This document shows, one piece after another, positions 32,673 through 42,238 of a stretch of 64,000 nt of DNA (its first letter is position 1; the number at the start of each line of letters is the position of its first letter). The notes under the pieces were generated by a model. That model was not told the DNA's origin. It made no database searches and was given only the letters and a program-made list of their open reading frames with translations. A program made the translations under genes and the position numbers. Origin of the DNA: Caulobacter endophyticus. GTDB lineage: Bacteria; Pseudomonadota; Alphaproteobacteria; Caulobacterales; Caulobacteraceae. The stretch spans positions 62,001 through 126,000 of the forward strand of contig NZ_QDKQ01000077.1 of NCBI RefSeq assembly GCF_003116815.1, in the 5' to 3' direction.

Positions 32673-34532
32673 ATGGACTACGTCGTCCTTACCCATCCGC
32701 CCGGCGTCGCCTCGACGGCCTTCGACGAGATGGTCCAGGCCCTGGTCGAGAGCGACGGCTGGAGCCTGGCCCATCGGTCGTTTCGCCTGGCGGTCCTGAC
32801 CGAGGGCCAGATCACGACGCCGGTGCAGCCGTTGAACAGCCGCGCCGGCGTCGTGGGCGTCTTGGTCGGCCGAGTGTTCGACCGCGCGGCGACGCAGGCC
32901 GGCGAAGTGGCTTCAGCCAATCTCGAAGGCCTGGGCGAGATCGATCCTCTGGAGGCTTGTGAACGGCTCATCAGCGGCGCCTGGGGCGGCTATGTCGGGG
33001 TTTGGATCGGCCATCCCCGCGAGGGGCCGACACTGCTGCGCGATCCGTCGGGCGATCTTGAAGCGCTGTTCTGGCGGCGCGATGAGGTCAGCATCTTGGC
33101 CTCGCGTCCGATTACCGGGCGCGCCGGTCCCGTTGACCTGGCGATCGACTGGACCCGGATCGGGCAGATCATCGCCGACCCGATCAGCGCCGCGCTCGGC
33201 GCGCCGCCTCTGAAGGGCCTCTCGGCGCTCGATCCGGGCGTCGCCCGACATGGCCGAGAGGCGGCGGACCGAACCCTGCTCTGGAGTCCGGCCAGAGTGG
33301 TGCGCGCTGGAGGCGGCCGAACTTGGCCAAGCCGCGAAAGCCTGCGCCAGACCGTGGACGCCTGCGTCGCGGCGCTGGCGACGGGCGGGGAGCGGGTCGT
33401 CTGCGAGGTGTCCGGTGGACTGGACTCGGCCATCGTCGCCACGAGCCTCGCAGCCCGCGGCCTGGGCCCTCATGGCCTGGTGAACTTCTACGGCGACCAG
33501 CCCGAAGCCGACGAGCGCCGCTACGCCCAGGCCATCGCCGAGGGCATCGGCTTCCCGCTTCGCACGGTGCGGCGCGAGGTGTTCGCCTATGACGCGGCGA
33601 TCCTGGAGGCCAGCGGCCGGGCGGCGCGGCCCAACTTCAACGCCCTGGATCCCGGCTATGATACCGGCTTGATCGACGCGCTGGCGGCCGCCGAGGCCAA
33701 GGTGCTGTTCACTGGCCACGGGGGCGACACCGTCTTCTATCAGGTCGCCGCCAGCGCCCTGGCCGCCGATCTGCTGCGCGGCGCCCCCTGCGAGGGATCG
33801 CGGCTCCAGCGCCTGGAAGAGGTGGCCCGGCGAACGCGGCGGTCGATCTGGAGCCTGTCGCTGGAGGCGCTGACCGGCCGGCCCTCGACCGTGTCGATCG
33901 AGGGCCAACTCTTGCGCAAGGAGGCCGAGCAACTGCGGCGGGTCGGGGTGACCCACCCGTGGGTCGGTGACCTGGCCGGGGTGTCGACGGCCAAGCGGCG
34001 GCAAATCCGGGCCCTGGCGTCCAACCTCAACGCGACGGGGGCGGCCGGACGCGGGCGTCGGGCGCGGATCGTGCATCCTCTGCTGGCCCAACCGGTCGTG
34101 GAGGCCTGCCTGGCGATCCCGGCTCCGGTGCTCAGCGCCGGTGAGCGCGAGCGCAGCTATGCGCGTGAGGCCTTCGCCGACCGACTGCCGCGGATCATCG
34201 TGGAGCGGCGCTCCAAGGGTGAGATCAGCGTCTTCCTCAATCGAAGCCTGGCGGCCAGCGGTCCCTTCCTGCGCGAGTTTCTCCTGGACGGGCGGCTGGC
34301 CGCGCAGGGCCTGATCGATGGCCTCGAGCTCGACGCCGCGCTCGAGCCCGAAGCCATCGTCTGGAAAGACGCCTCCCGGGAGATCCTGACCGCCGCGGCC
34401 CTGGAGGCCTGGGTGCGTCACTGGGAGGGACGGATCGCGGGCGAGGCCGTGTCGAGCGCCTCAGTGGCTTCCGATCCAGCCGGTGGCGAGACCGGGCCCA
34501 AGGCGTCGGCCAGAAAGGCGAACGCTCGCTGA
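32673..34532 (+). CDS. Lasso-peptide macrolactam synthetase (asparagine synthetase-like, C)
   Basis: A 619-residue asparagine synthetase homologue that adenylates the ring acidic residue (Glu8/Glu9 of the cores) and joins it to the freed Gly1 amine. The ATP-pyrophosphatase motif VCEVSGGLDSAIVATS lies near residue 250 and a second region near FTGHGGDTVF follows. The N-terminal glutaminase-like domain lacks the catalytic Cys2 (it starts MDYVV), as in lasso synthetases. Its last 115 bases overlap the convergent isopeptidase gene. Confidence 0.93.
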   Translation: MDYVVLTHPPGVASTAFDEMVQALVESDGWSLAHRSFRLAVLTEGQITTPVQPLNSRAGVVGVLVGRVFDRAATQAGEVASANLEGLGEIDPLEACERLISGAWGGYVGVWIGHPREGPTLLRDPSGDLEALFWRRDEVSILASRPITGRAGPVDLAIDWTRIGQIIADPISAALGAPPLKGLSALDPGVARHGREAADRTLLWSPARVVRAGGGRTWPSRESLRQTVDACVAALATGGERVVCEVSGGLDSAIVATSLAARGLGPHGLVNFYGDQPEADERRYAQAIAEGIGFPLRTVRREVFAYDAAILEASGRAARPNFNALDPGYDTGLIDALAAAEAKVLFTGHGGDTVFYQVAASALAADLLRGAPCEGSRLQRLEEVARRTRRSIWSLSLEALTGRPSTVSIEGQLLRKEAEQLRRVGVTHPWVGDLAGVSTAKRRQIRALASNLNATGAAGRGRRARIVHPLLAQPVVEACLAIPAPVLSAGERERSYAREAFADRLPRIIVERRSKGEISVFLNRSLAASGPFLREFLLDGRLAAQGLIDGLELDAALEPEAIVWKDASREILTAAALEAWVRHWEGRIAGEAVSSASVASDPAGGETGPKASARKANAR

Positions 34533-36868
34533 TGCAGATCGCGCAGGTTGGCGGGATTGGCCACCACGTGCCCCTCGCCGCGGTAGTAGAGCAGTTCTGC
34601 GTCCTTGCCTTGCCGCGACAGGCCCTGGAACACGGCGGCGACCTGGGTGGGGTCATAGTCCATGTCGCCATAGATCAGCAGCACCGGCGCTGTGATCTTG
34701 TCGAGGTGGAAGAGGGGGCTGTTACGGACATAGCGGTCCAGCGCCGCCCAGGGCGTGGCGCCCATCCGGCCCTGGCCGCCTTCCGCCCAACCCTGCATGC
34801 CCGTCAGGGTCATATAGACTTCGGGGACGGCGAGACTGGCCGGGCGAAGGTTGCCATGGATGGTGATAAAGTCGGCCGGAGGCGCCGAGGAAATCACCGC
34901 CTTGAAGCGAGGCGATTGGACCGCGACCATCAGCGCCGTCCAGCCGCCGAAGCTGTGCCCCCAGACGGCCAGGCGGTTGGGCGAGAACGCCGGGTGTTGG
35001 GCATGCGCCGCATCGACCACAGTGAGCATCGCTTCTGCCAGGCCCGTCGCCGGTTCGTCCTCAAGGCCGATCGGCAGGCTGGGAACCAGCACCGCATAGC
35101 CTTGGGCGACCATGAGCTGGACGTTGGTCAGCGGCGAGACCGTGCCGGGCTCGAACCAGGCCGGGGGACGATCGTAGCGATCGCCGGCATAGGGCACGAT
35201 GATCAGCGGGCGCGCGTCGCCTGGCTTGTGACTTGCCGGGAGATAGAGCCAGCTGGTCAGGGCCTCGCCATGAAGACCCTTGTGCTGGACGGGGACCGGC
35301 TGGGCGAAATCAACCTCGCTGAGGCCGGTATTGATGGTCAGCAGCGGGCGCGGCGCGGCCTTGGGTCGGTAGAGCGTCAGGGTTCTGACCCCGTGAACGT
35401 CCTTGACGATGGCGGCGGCGTCGCCATGGGGCGAGGTCGCCACGAGCTTGGCCTCGGGGGGGATCGGGGCGGCCGGCTGCGAGCGTCCGTTCGGGGTCAT
35501 CATCCGCGCGGCAGCGTCGAGGGTCCCGACGACCCGATCGCTCACCTGGCCAGGGAGGCCGCGCGGGGTTTGCCACGCGATCGTGGTGGGCACGATGATG
35601 CCGGCGCGGCCGTTTCGACCCAGCCGCACCAGGCCGGACCCGCTGCTGATCAGGAGCCCGTTGTCGTCGATCGCCAGGGCGCGGCCCTGCGGTGGTGAAA
35701 AGGCGCGGGTCAGATTGACCGGGCCTGCGCTGGTCAGCCGCCACCAGTCGGGACGGTCGGCGTCGGCGGCCTTGGCCAACACGGCCGGGTCCGAGCCCAG
35801 CCAGGCGACTTGGCCAGTCAGGTTGGCGATGCCGCCGCCCATCACCATGTTGACGCGCAGCGCCGGCGCCTGGATCGACCAGTCGCCTCGGACGTCAAAT
35901 CGCCAGTAGCCGTAAGGCGCGTCGAAGGCGGGGCCATCCCGCGCGGCCGCGACCAGCGTCTTGCCGTCGGGGGACCAGGCCCAGGTGCCGGGCGCCAGGT
36001 CGCAAGCCGGGCAGGGCCGCGTGACCGCGCCGCTGTCGAGATCGACTAGGGCCAGGCGGCGGCGACGGTGGGGGCTGGAGAACCGGACCACGCCGATGGC
36101 GCCGTCGGGCTGGATGAGTTCGCCCTCCTGGCTGGTGGCGACCGTCTTGCCGTTCGGCGAGATCAGAAGCTCGAAGAACGGGCCGGCGGCCAGGGCTCGG
36201 GAGCGGCCGGTCTGGGTGTCGTAGATGGCCAGCCCGTAGTCGGGCGGTGGTGGGTTGAGATCGGCAAAGCGCCCCGCGCCGAGCACCACCCCTGAATAGG
36301 CGCCGCGGCCATTGGCGGCCCAGGCCGCCGCGGTGCGCGCCTGGGTCTGCCATCCGGCGCCCAGGAGGATGGAGGGCGCCTCGGGCGCACGCGTGATCGC
36401 CACGACCTCGTGGTCGTTGCGCCAGCGCGCCTGCGCGGTCCAGACCTCGGGATCCACGGTCAGGCCCGACCACGAGACCGCGCCGGTCGCCAGGGTCGCC
36501 ACCCCCATTTCGCGCCGGTGGTTCTTCAGGCGGAACACCAGCAGGCGTGATCCGTCCGGTGAGACGGCGCCGAAGGTGTCTCCCGCCTTGGGATCCTCGG
36601 CCAACAAGGCGCGGGGCGCGGATGAAGACCGAAGATCGATGACGAAAATCCGGCTGGTGGTCGCGTGGTCGAGGAACTCGTGGTCGAAGTTGGGGGCGTC
36701 CTCGTATCGGCCGTAGCGCTCGGCGATGAGCCAGCGGCCATCGGGCGAGAAGGCCGCGCGGCCGAAATCCTCCAGAGCAAGCTGGTCGTCGATGGTGAAC
36801 GGGCGGCCCGCCTGCGCCTGCGTGCCGATGAGCACGCAGGCGAGCGCCACCCCTGCGAAAGTTCGCAT
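34418..36868 (-). CDS. Lasso-peptide isopeptidase (prolyl oligopeptidase-like)
   Basis: An 816-residue protein with an N-terminal signal peptide (RTFAGVALACVLIGTQAQA), a long beta-propeller region, and a C-terminal S9-type hydrolase with nucleophile motif VWGHSFGGWTALM, Asp in YGDMDYDPTQV and His in RGEGHVVANP. Lasso isopeptidases of this family open the macrolactam ring of their cognate peptides, as shown for astexins. It is the last gene of the minus-strand unit, 38 bases after the receptor gene, and its 3' end overlaps the C gene by 115 bases on the opposite strand. Confidence 0.9.
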   Translation of the reverse strand: MRTFAGVALACVLIGTQAQAGRPFTIDDQLALEDFGRAAFSPDGRWLIAERYGRYEDAPNFDHEFLDHATTSRIFVIDLRSSSAPRALLAEDPKAGDTFGAVSPDGSRLLVFRLKNHRREMGVATLATGAVSWSGLTVDPEVWTAQARWRNDHEVVAITRAPEAPSILLGAGWQTQARTAAAWAANGRGAYSGVVLGAGRFADLNPPPPDYGLAIYDTQTGRSRALAAGPFFELLISPNGKTVATSQEGELIQPDGAIGVVRFSSPHRRRRLALVDLDSGAVTRPCPACDLAPGTWAWSPDGKTLVAAARDGPAFDAPYGYWRFDVRGDWSIQAPALRVNMVMGGGIANLTGQVAWLGSDPAVLAKAADADRPDWWRLTSAGPVNLTRAFSPPQGRALAIDDNGLLISSGSGLVRLGRNGRAGIIVPTTIAWQTPRGLPGQVSDRVVGTLDAAARMMTPNGRSQPAAPIPPEAKLVATSPHGDAAAIVKDVHGVRTLTLYRPKAAPRPLLTINTGLSEVDFAQPVPVQHKGLHGEALTSWLYLPASHKPGDARPLIIVPYAGDRYDRPPAWFEPGTVSPLTNVQLMVAQGYAVLVPSLPIGLEDEPATGLAEAMLTVVDAAHAQHPAFSPNRLAVWGHSFGGWTALMVAVQSPRFKAVISSAPPADFITIHGNLRPASLAVPEVYMTLTGMQGWAEGGQGRMGATPWAALDRYVRNSPLFHLDKITAPVLLIYGDMDYDPTQVAAVFQGLSRQGKDAELLYYRGEGHVVANPANLRDLHQRAFAFLADALGPVSPPAGSEATEALDTASPAIRPSQ

Positions 36869-36906
36869 GGCTGAAACCTTGAAAGTGTTCGAGGGATGGA
36901 AGGGGG

Positions 36907-39900
36907 CTACCAGGCCTTGGTCAGCTGCAGGGCCACCACCCGACCGGTGACGTCGTAGTTGGCGGCGTCGAAGCCGACGCCCTGCGGCAAGTCGTAGAAC
37001 GGCGGGTCATTGTCGAAGAGGTTCTGCACGGTGAGCGCCAGGTTCAGTCCGTGGAGCAAGCCGTCCTTGGCTCGCGAGGCGTACTGCAGTTGCAGGTCCG
37101 CGGTGGTCTGGCTGGCGAGCCGTGCTCCGGCGCTGGTGTAGAGGTCGCCGGTATGATTGAGCGACAGCGTGCTGGTGAAGGGACCATGTATCCAGCTCGC
37201 CGAGACCCGCGCGCGCAGATCGGCGGGGTTTTCGGCCATGCCGGCCAGTTCGGTCTTCTGCGCGGCCGAAGTGACCCGTCGCGAGTACGACATCAGCCAG
37301 GAGAGGTTGCCGCTCAGCACCACCGGATCGTTGAACGCCGTCAGCCGGTAGCTGCCCGTCAGGTCCAGGCCCCGGACCTCGAAGGTCCCGGTGTTGACGT
37401 ATCGGGCGTCGGCGATCGCGCCATAGGCCTGAGGCTGGTAGAGCGAGGCCGCCGCCGAGGTCGCCAACTGCAGGTGGGACTGCACGAGCGCCAGGTCGGC
37501 GGCGTTGCTGGCCGGGCTGATGAACTGGCGGAACGGCGCCAGATCGCTGGCCGTCAGCACCGTCGACAGGTTGTTGATCGCCGGCTGGCCGATCCGATTG
37601 CGGAACTTGGTGTCGAACAGCGTCGCGGCGATGCGGATCTTCGGATGAGCGGCCGGCGCGTATTCGAGCCCCGTCGACCAGGAGGTCGCCGTTTCCGGCC
37701 TGAGGTCGGGATTGCCGCCGTAGAGCAGCAGCGTCAGCACGTTGGCGCCGTTGACGGTCAGGTTCACCGGCGTGGCCTTCTGGGCGTCGGTCAACTCGCC
37801 CAGCGACGGCGCGCGAAACGAGCGGCCATAGGTGCCTTTCAGGGTCCAGTCCGGGATCGGCGACCACACAGCGCCAAACTTCGGCACCGTGCTTTCCGTC
37901 CCCCCTTCGTAGTGCTCGGTTCGCACGGCGGCGGACAGCTCCAGGCGTTCAAACCCTGGACGCCGGTACTCTTCGCCAAACAACGGAACACGCACTTCGG
38001 CATAGACAGAGCCCACCGTGCGCTCGCCGCGCCGTAGCGTGATCGGGGTCGGCAGCAGGCCCGAGGACCATGTGGACCCAGAATACTTCAGGCCTTCGGT
38101 GCGCATCTGCGCGCCGACCGCCAGCCGCACCGCGTCTGCGGGCAGGCGCCAAAGCGGTCCGTCGGCGGCCAGGCTCGCCGTGTCGAGCCGGCCCACCGTC
38201 TGGGTCAGCTGATAGCCTTGGGTGATGAAGGCCAGGACGGCGGCGTTGTTGCTGCCCGTGCCGATGTAGGGATTGAAGTAGCCATCCCGCGCGGCGCTGT
38301 AGGCGGTGGCGGGATTGTCGGCCGTGTTGCCCAGCGCCTCGTTCAGGAAGGTCGAGTTGAGCATGCCCGACGCGCGGAAGGATCCCAGTTCTTCGGCATG
38401 CAGAACGTAGGCGTCCAGCCGCCAATCGGCGGGCAGGTCGATCTTGGCGCCGAGGGTCAGGCTGCGCGATTGCACCTCGCCCGCGGTCTTCGTGCCCCCC
38501 GTCTCATTGGCCAGCGAATAGGCGATGTAGTTGCTCGTCGCACCGTTGGGGGAGACGAAATAGGGGTTCTTCGTCGAGACGGTCATGATCGTCATCGGCG
38601 CATAGCCCAGCGTGGAGTAGCGCCGATCGCTGTAGCGCGCTTCGGCGTTCAGCGTGACGTGGGCGCCGACCGCCTGCGACGCGGCGAAATAGATGCTCCC
38701 GCGCTCCTGGGTCGGCAGGATGTCGGTTCCCTGGCGGTAGTTGAAGAGGTTCTGGCCGGCGGTGAAGTCGCTGGGCGTCAGCTGCGTGCCGTCCTGGCCC
38801 GCCGGGATCGCATAGCTCGGCGTCAGGGCGTAGGTCACCGGATCGACCGTCAAGACCGTGCCGGGTTGGCTGTAGTAGAGCCGATGGTCCGTGCCGCCGA
38901 GGGCGCGCAGGTCGGTGCTGGCGGTGTAGTCGCGCCGCGCGCTGGCCAGGCTGTTGCGGCGCTGGACCTCCGCCGACACCAGCACCGATCCGCTGGACCA
39001 GCTTTTGCCGAACGTCTGGGCCACTTGATACTGCCCAAGGTCGCCGTGCGTCGATCCGCCAAGCCGCATGCGCGTTTCGGCCCCGTCGTACCGGTCGCGC
39101 ATGACGAGGTTGACCACGCCGCCCACCGCGTCCGAGCCGTAGAGGGCCGACGCGCCGTCGGTCAGCACCTCAATCCGCGCGATCGCCGAGAGCGGGATCA
39201 TCGACACGTCGGCAAAGTCGCCCATGAGCCCCGCGCCCGCCAGCCTGCGGCCATTGACCAGCACCAGGGTCGCGTCCGGGCCGAGGCCGCGCAGGTTCAC
39301 CGCCGTCGAGAAGGCGCTGTTGGTGTTGGTCGGGTCCGAGCCGACCATCGTCACGTCGTCGGCGGTGGTCCCGCCGAACGCCTGCGGCAGGCTCGTCAGC
39401 GCGTCGGCGACCGTCGCGTAGCCGCCCCGATCAATGTCGTCGCGCCCCAGCACGATGACGGGCGAGGGGCCGTCCTTCACCCCGCGGATGTGGCTGCCGA
39501 CCACGACCTCTTCGAGCTCGGTGACGTTGTCGTCGGCGGCGACGGGGCGGGGATCGACCGTCTGCGGCGGCAGCTTTAGCGAGATCGCCGGGCGTTGGTC
39601 GGCCACCGGCAGGCGCGATGGGCGAAGGACCAGCACGCCTGGGCGGGCCCGCTGCACCTCTATGCCGCTACCGGCCAGCAGCAGGTCGAGCGCCTCTCGT
39701 GGCGTCATCTGGCCGTGGACGGCCGGCGCGCGACGACCGGCGACAAGCTGGGTCTGGAAGAAGATCTTGACGTGACCCTGGACGCCCAGGTCGACCAGCG
39801 ACTTGTCCAGGGGACCGCTGGGCAAGGAGATCATCGCGCGCTGCTCTTCGACCGGCTGAGGCGCGGCCAAAACCAGACACGGAGCACTGAACGCGAGCAC

Positions 39901-39945
39901 AGCCAGCGAGGCGCCGACCAGAAAACGCTTGGAGAACCGACCCAT
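36907..39945 (-). CDS. TonB-dependent receptor with STN signalling domain (lasso uptake)
   Basis: A 1012-residue outer-membrane receptor. Signal peptide at 1-28; STN (secretin/TonB) domain at about 35-110 (LPSGPLDKSLVDLGVQGHVKIFFQ...EALDLLLAGSGIEV); plug domain from about 145 (ELEEVVVGSHIRGVKDGPSPVIVLGRDDI); the rest is the beta-barrel ending in aromatic W. The STN domain can contact a FecR-like protein, which is encoded just upstream with its sigma factor. Context suggests it imports a lasso peptide to the periplasm. The ATG has a GGGGG site. Confidence 0.92.
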   Translation of the reverse strand: MGRFSKRFLVGASLAVLAFSAPCLVLAAPQPVEEQRAMISLPSGPLDKSLVDLGVQGHVKIFFQTQLVAGRRAPAVHGQMTPREALDLLLAGSGIEVQRARPGVLVLRPSRLPVADQRPAISLKLPPQTVDPRPVAADDNVTELEEVVVGSHIRGVKDGPSPVIVLGRDDIDRGGYATVADALTSLPQAFGGTTADDVTMVGSDPTNTNSAFSTAVNLRGLGPDATLVLVNGRRLAGAGLMGDFADVSMIPLSAIARIEVLTDGASALYGSDAVGGVVNLVMRDRYDGAETRMRLGGSTHGDLGQYQVAQTFGKSWSSGSVLVSAEVQRRNSLASARRDYTASTDLRALGGTDHRLYYSQPGTVLTVDPVTYALTPSYAIPAGQDGTQLTPSDFTAGQNLFNYRQGTDILPTQERGSIYFAASQAVGAHVTLNAEARYSDRRYSTLGYAPMTIMTVSTKNPYFVSPNGATSNYIAYSLANETGGTKTAGEVQSRSLTLGAKIDLPADWRLDAYVLHAEELGSFRASGMLNSTFLNEALGNTADNPATAYSAARDGYFNPYIGTGSNNAAVLAFITQGYQLTQTVGRLDTASLAADGPLWRLPADAVRLAVGAQMRTEGLKYSGSTWSSGLLPTPITLRRGERTVGSVYAEVRVPLFGEEYRRPGFERLELSAAVRTEHYEGGTESTVPKFGAVWSPIPDWTLKGTYGRSFRAPSLGELTDAQKATPVNLTVNGANVLTLLLYGGNPDLRPETATSWSTGLEYAPAAHPKIRIAATLFDTKFRNRIGQPAINNLSTVLTASDLAPFRQFISPASNAADLALVQSHLQLATSAAASLYQPQAYGAIADARYVNTGTFEVRGLDLTGSYRLTAFNDPVVLSGNLSWLMSYSRRVTSAAQKTELAGMAENPADLRARVSASWIHGPFTSTLSLNHTGDLYTSAGARLASQTTADLQLQYASRAKDGLLHGLNLALTVQNLFDNDPPFYDLPQGVGFDAANYDVTGRVVALQLTKAW

Positions 39946-40063
39946 ACAAACCCCCGGTGACGCCGGGCGCGATCCTCATGATGCGCTTATGACCGGCGGC
40001 CTTGCGGGCGGAGACACGCGAGGGGCGGCTCGTTGGTAGCGAGCCTGCGAAATAATTATGTCA

Positions 40064-41062
40064 TCAAGCGCCGGAGCGGGGCCGTAGTTCCATGCCGCCA
40101 TCGGGTTTGCGGTGGGTCTGCAGGTCGAAGCTCATCGTGACCGCGGCCACGAACTCTTCCTCGCCGCCAGGCGCGAACACGCCGCTGATCCGAGCGTCCC
40201 GCGGCACGCCGGCGCCCAGCGTGATCTTGGTCTGCTCGTAGCGGTTCATTTCGGCGACGGCCTGGGACAGTGCGACGTTGTGGAAGGTGATGACGCCGTT
40301 CGTCCAACCGCTCAGGGTCGCGACATCGACCGCCACGGGGTGGGCCGCGGTTGCGCCAGGCGCCAAGGCAAGCGCCTGGCCGGGCGTCAGGGTCCAGCTG
40401 GCGTGCTGGGCGTCCTGCTGGCTGACTTTCACTCGCCCCTGGGCGAGCGCGACGATCGCATCTGGGCCATCGTGGCGAACGTCGAAGCGCGTGCCGATCG
40501 CGCGCACTTGCATGGGGCCGGCGCGGACGAGGAACGGGCGAGCTGCATCGTGGGCGACATCGAAGAAGGCCTGGCCCTTGACCAGGGTCAGGCGTCGCTC
40601 GCCGCCGGTGAAGCGCACCTTCAGCTCGGTGTCGGTGTTGAGTAGCACCGTGGAGCCGTCGTCGAGGTGGGCGGTCAGCCGGCCGCCGACCTCGGTCTGG
40701 TAGGTCTTGGGCTGCACGGCCAGCCACACGACCAGCGCCGTGGCGAGCGCGCCCGCGACCGCCATGCCGCTCCATAGCCGCGGCGAGGACGGCCATTTGA
40801 CGGCTTTTTCCGCGGGAGGCTCTGGCCTTGGCCGTGTCAGGATCGCGCGCGTCGCCGCGCGGAAATCCGGATCGTCGCGAAGGTCGATCGCCTGTTGGCT
40901 GATTTCCTCGATCTGGCGATAAGCGGCGCGGTTGCCCGGGTGTTCAAGCCATTTTTGGAAGCGCTCGAGGTCCTCGTTCTCAACCTCGGTGTCGCTCAGG
41001 CGCGTGAACCATGCCACCGCCTCGTCTTCCTGACGGCGGGTCATTCGTCGGTCGTCGATCAT
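40064..41062 (-). CDS. FecR-like anti-sigma factor
   Basis: A 332-residue protein. Residues 10-65 form the cytoplasmic FecR N-terminal domain (EAVAWFTRLSDTEVENEDLERFQKWLEHPGNRAAYRQIEEI); one membrane helix lies near 92-112 (LWSGMAVAGALATALVVWLAV); the FecR domain follows in the periplasm (TEVGGRLTAHLDDGSTVLLNTDTEL). It should bind the sigma factor encoded 14 bases upstream and receive the signal from the STN domain of the receptor encoded downstream. Confidence 0.92.
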   Translation of the reverse strand: MIDDRRMTRRQEDEAVAWFTRLSDTEVENEDLERFQKWLEHPGNRAAYRQIEEISQQAIDLRDDPDFRAATRAILTRPRPEPPAEKAVKWPSSPRLWSGMAVAGALATALVVWLAVQPKTYQTEVGGRLTAHLDDGSTVLLNTDTELKVRFTGGERRLTLVKGQAFFDVAHDAARPFLVRAGPMQVRAIGTRFDVRHDGPDAIVALAQGRVKVSQQDAQHASWTLTPGQALALAPGATAAHPVAVDVATLSGWTNGVITFHNVALSQAVAEMNRYEQTKITLGAGVPRDARISGVFAPGGEEEFVAAVTMSFDLQTHRKPDGGMELRPRSGA

Positions 41063-41076
41063 GTCCAGCGTCCGCT

Positions 41077-41601
41077 CTAGTCCCGCATCGCCTTCGAGGT
41101 TCGCTTCAACGCCATGCGCATCCGATGGTGAACGGTCGTTCGCGGAATGCGCAACTCGATGGCGATCTCCTCGTAGGTCATGCCCTCGACGTGGTTGAGC
41201 ATAAATACTTCGCGCAACTCGTCGGGCAGGGCCAGCACGATCTGTTTGAAGGTGACCGCCTGCTCCTGGGACGGACTGATCGAGTTGATTTCGAGCGTGG
41301 ATGCGCCGATGTCGTCAGCGACCTCGTGATAGCGATCGCGCCGCAGGTTCGACGCCAGGTTTTCGGCGATCCGAATGAGCATCGCCTTGGGATGGCGAAG
41401 CGTCCCGGCCGCCTCGTAGGGCGCCGCGCGTAGATAGCTTTCGTGCACGAGATCGTCGGCGGCGGCGTCGCCATGCCGACGGCGCATCAGCGCGCGGAAC
41501 CACCGGTCATGACGCTTGAAGAGTTGTTCGAGCGAGTCGGTGAGCGAAGGGCTAGGCGGGGCAGGCGGTGAGGTGACGTCCACTGAAGCAGGTCCGAACA
41601 A
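41077..41601 (-). CDS. ECF sigma factor, FecI type
   Basis: A protein of up to 174 residues (TTG 41601; GTG 41583 gives 168). Region 2 contains ADDLVHESYLRAAPYEAAGTLRHPKAMLIRIAENLASN, and region 4 contains LPDELREVFMLNHVEGMTYEEIAIELRIPRTTVHHRM. It should direct transcription of the receptor-isopeptidase unit when the receptor is occupied. The promoter region is shared with the divergent XRE gene. Confidence 0.92.
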   Translation of the reverse strand: MFGPASVDVTSPPAPPSPSLTDSLEQLFKRHDRWFRALMRRRHGDAAADDLVHESYLRAAPYEAAGTLRHPKAMLIRIAENLASNLRRDRYHEVADDIGASTLEINSISPSQEQAVTFKQIVLALPDELREVFMLNHVEGMTYEEIAIELRIPRTTVHHRMRMALKRTSKAMRD

Positions 41602-41640
41602 CGATCAGCCCACAGAATCCTACGGATCTTATGGCGTGTG

Positions 41641-41667
41641 AATACGTAAAACGCCGATATACGTATT
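41641..41667. promoter_or_regulatory. Inverted repeat between sigma factor and XRE genes
   Basis: A perfect 8-bp inverted repeat AATACGTA/TACGTATT with an 11-base spacer in a locally AT-rich divergent promoter region. It suits a dimeric regulator, most simply the XRE protein encoded next to it. Confidence 0.55.
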
Positions 41668-41733
41668 TTAGAGCCCTGTGTGCCTGTGCGCCCCAAGCGG
41701 AAACTTCTCGCTGGAAGAGCGGGGCGCGTACCG

Positions 41734-42078
41734 ATGGCGAGTTTGCGGGAACAGGTCGGCGATTTGATACGCCACCATCGTGACCGCGCCGATCTGAACC
41801 AAAGCCAACTCGCCGAACGCATCGGGATGTCGCAAGAGACCATCAGCCGAATTGAGCGTGGCTTGTTGGCTCCGAGCTTTGAAACGTTGGTCGATCTTGC
41901 CAGTGCCTTGAACGTCGACGTCCGCGACTTCTTTGCGGTGGGTGATTTCGTCGCCCGGGACGGTCGCGATGATCCGTTGGTCCGCTTGGTTGGAAGACTG
42001 ACTGAGCTTTCCAACGACGACGTGGAATGGGTCGATCGATTGGTCGCCACGGCGCTAAGCCGAAAGGTTCGCGGCTAG
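41734..42078 (+). CDS. XRE-family transcriptional regulator
   Basis: A 114-residue protein with an N-terminal HTH (DLIRHHRDRADLNQSQLAERIGMSQETISRIERGLLAPSFETLVDLASALNV) and a short C-terminal helix pair. ATG 41734 removes 18 basic residues from the longer GTG frame at 41680 and starts directly at the domain. Divergent from the sigma factor gene and ahead of the transfer genes, it could control either side. Confidence 0.82.
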   Translation: MASLREQVGDLIRHHRDRADLNQSQLAERIGMSQETISRIERGLLAPSFETLVDLASALNVDVRDFFAVGDFVARDGRDDPLVRLVGRLTELSNDDVEWVDRLVATALSRKVRG

Positions 42079-42238
42079 AACGGCGCCGGTTTTAGCGCAG
42101 CTAATCGACACCCTACGCGCAGCGAATTGACGTCGGTCTCGCGACTCGGCGCCGATCGCAGGACGCGACGCCTTATCGATCCACGATTTGCCATGGCTCA
42201 GCTGGGCTCGACGGTGGAGCCTCTGGCGCCATGGTCGC

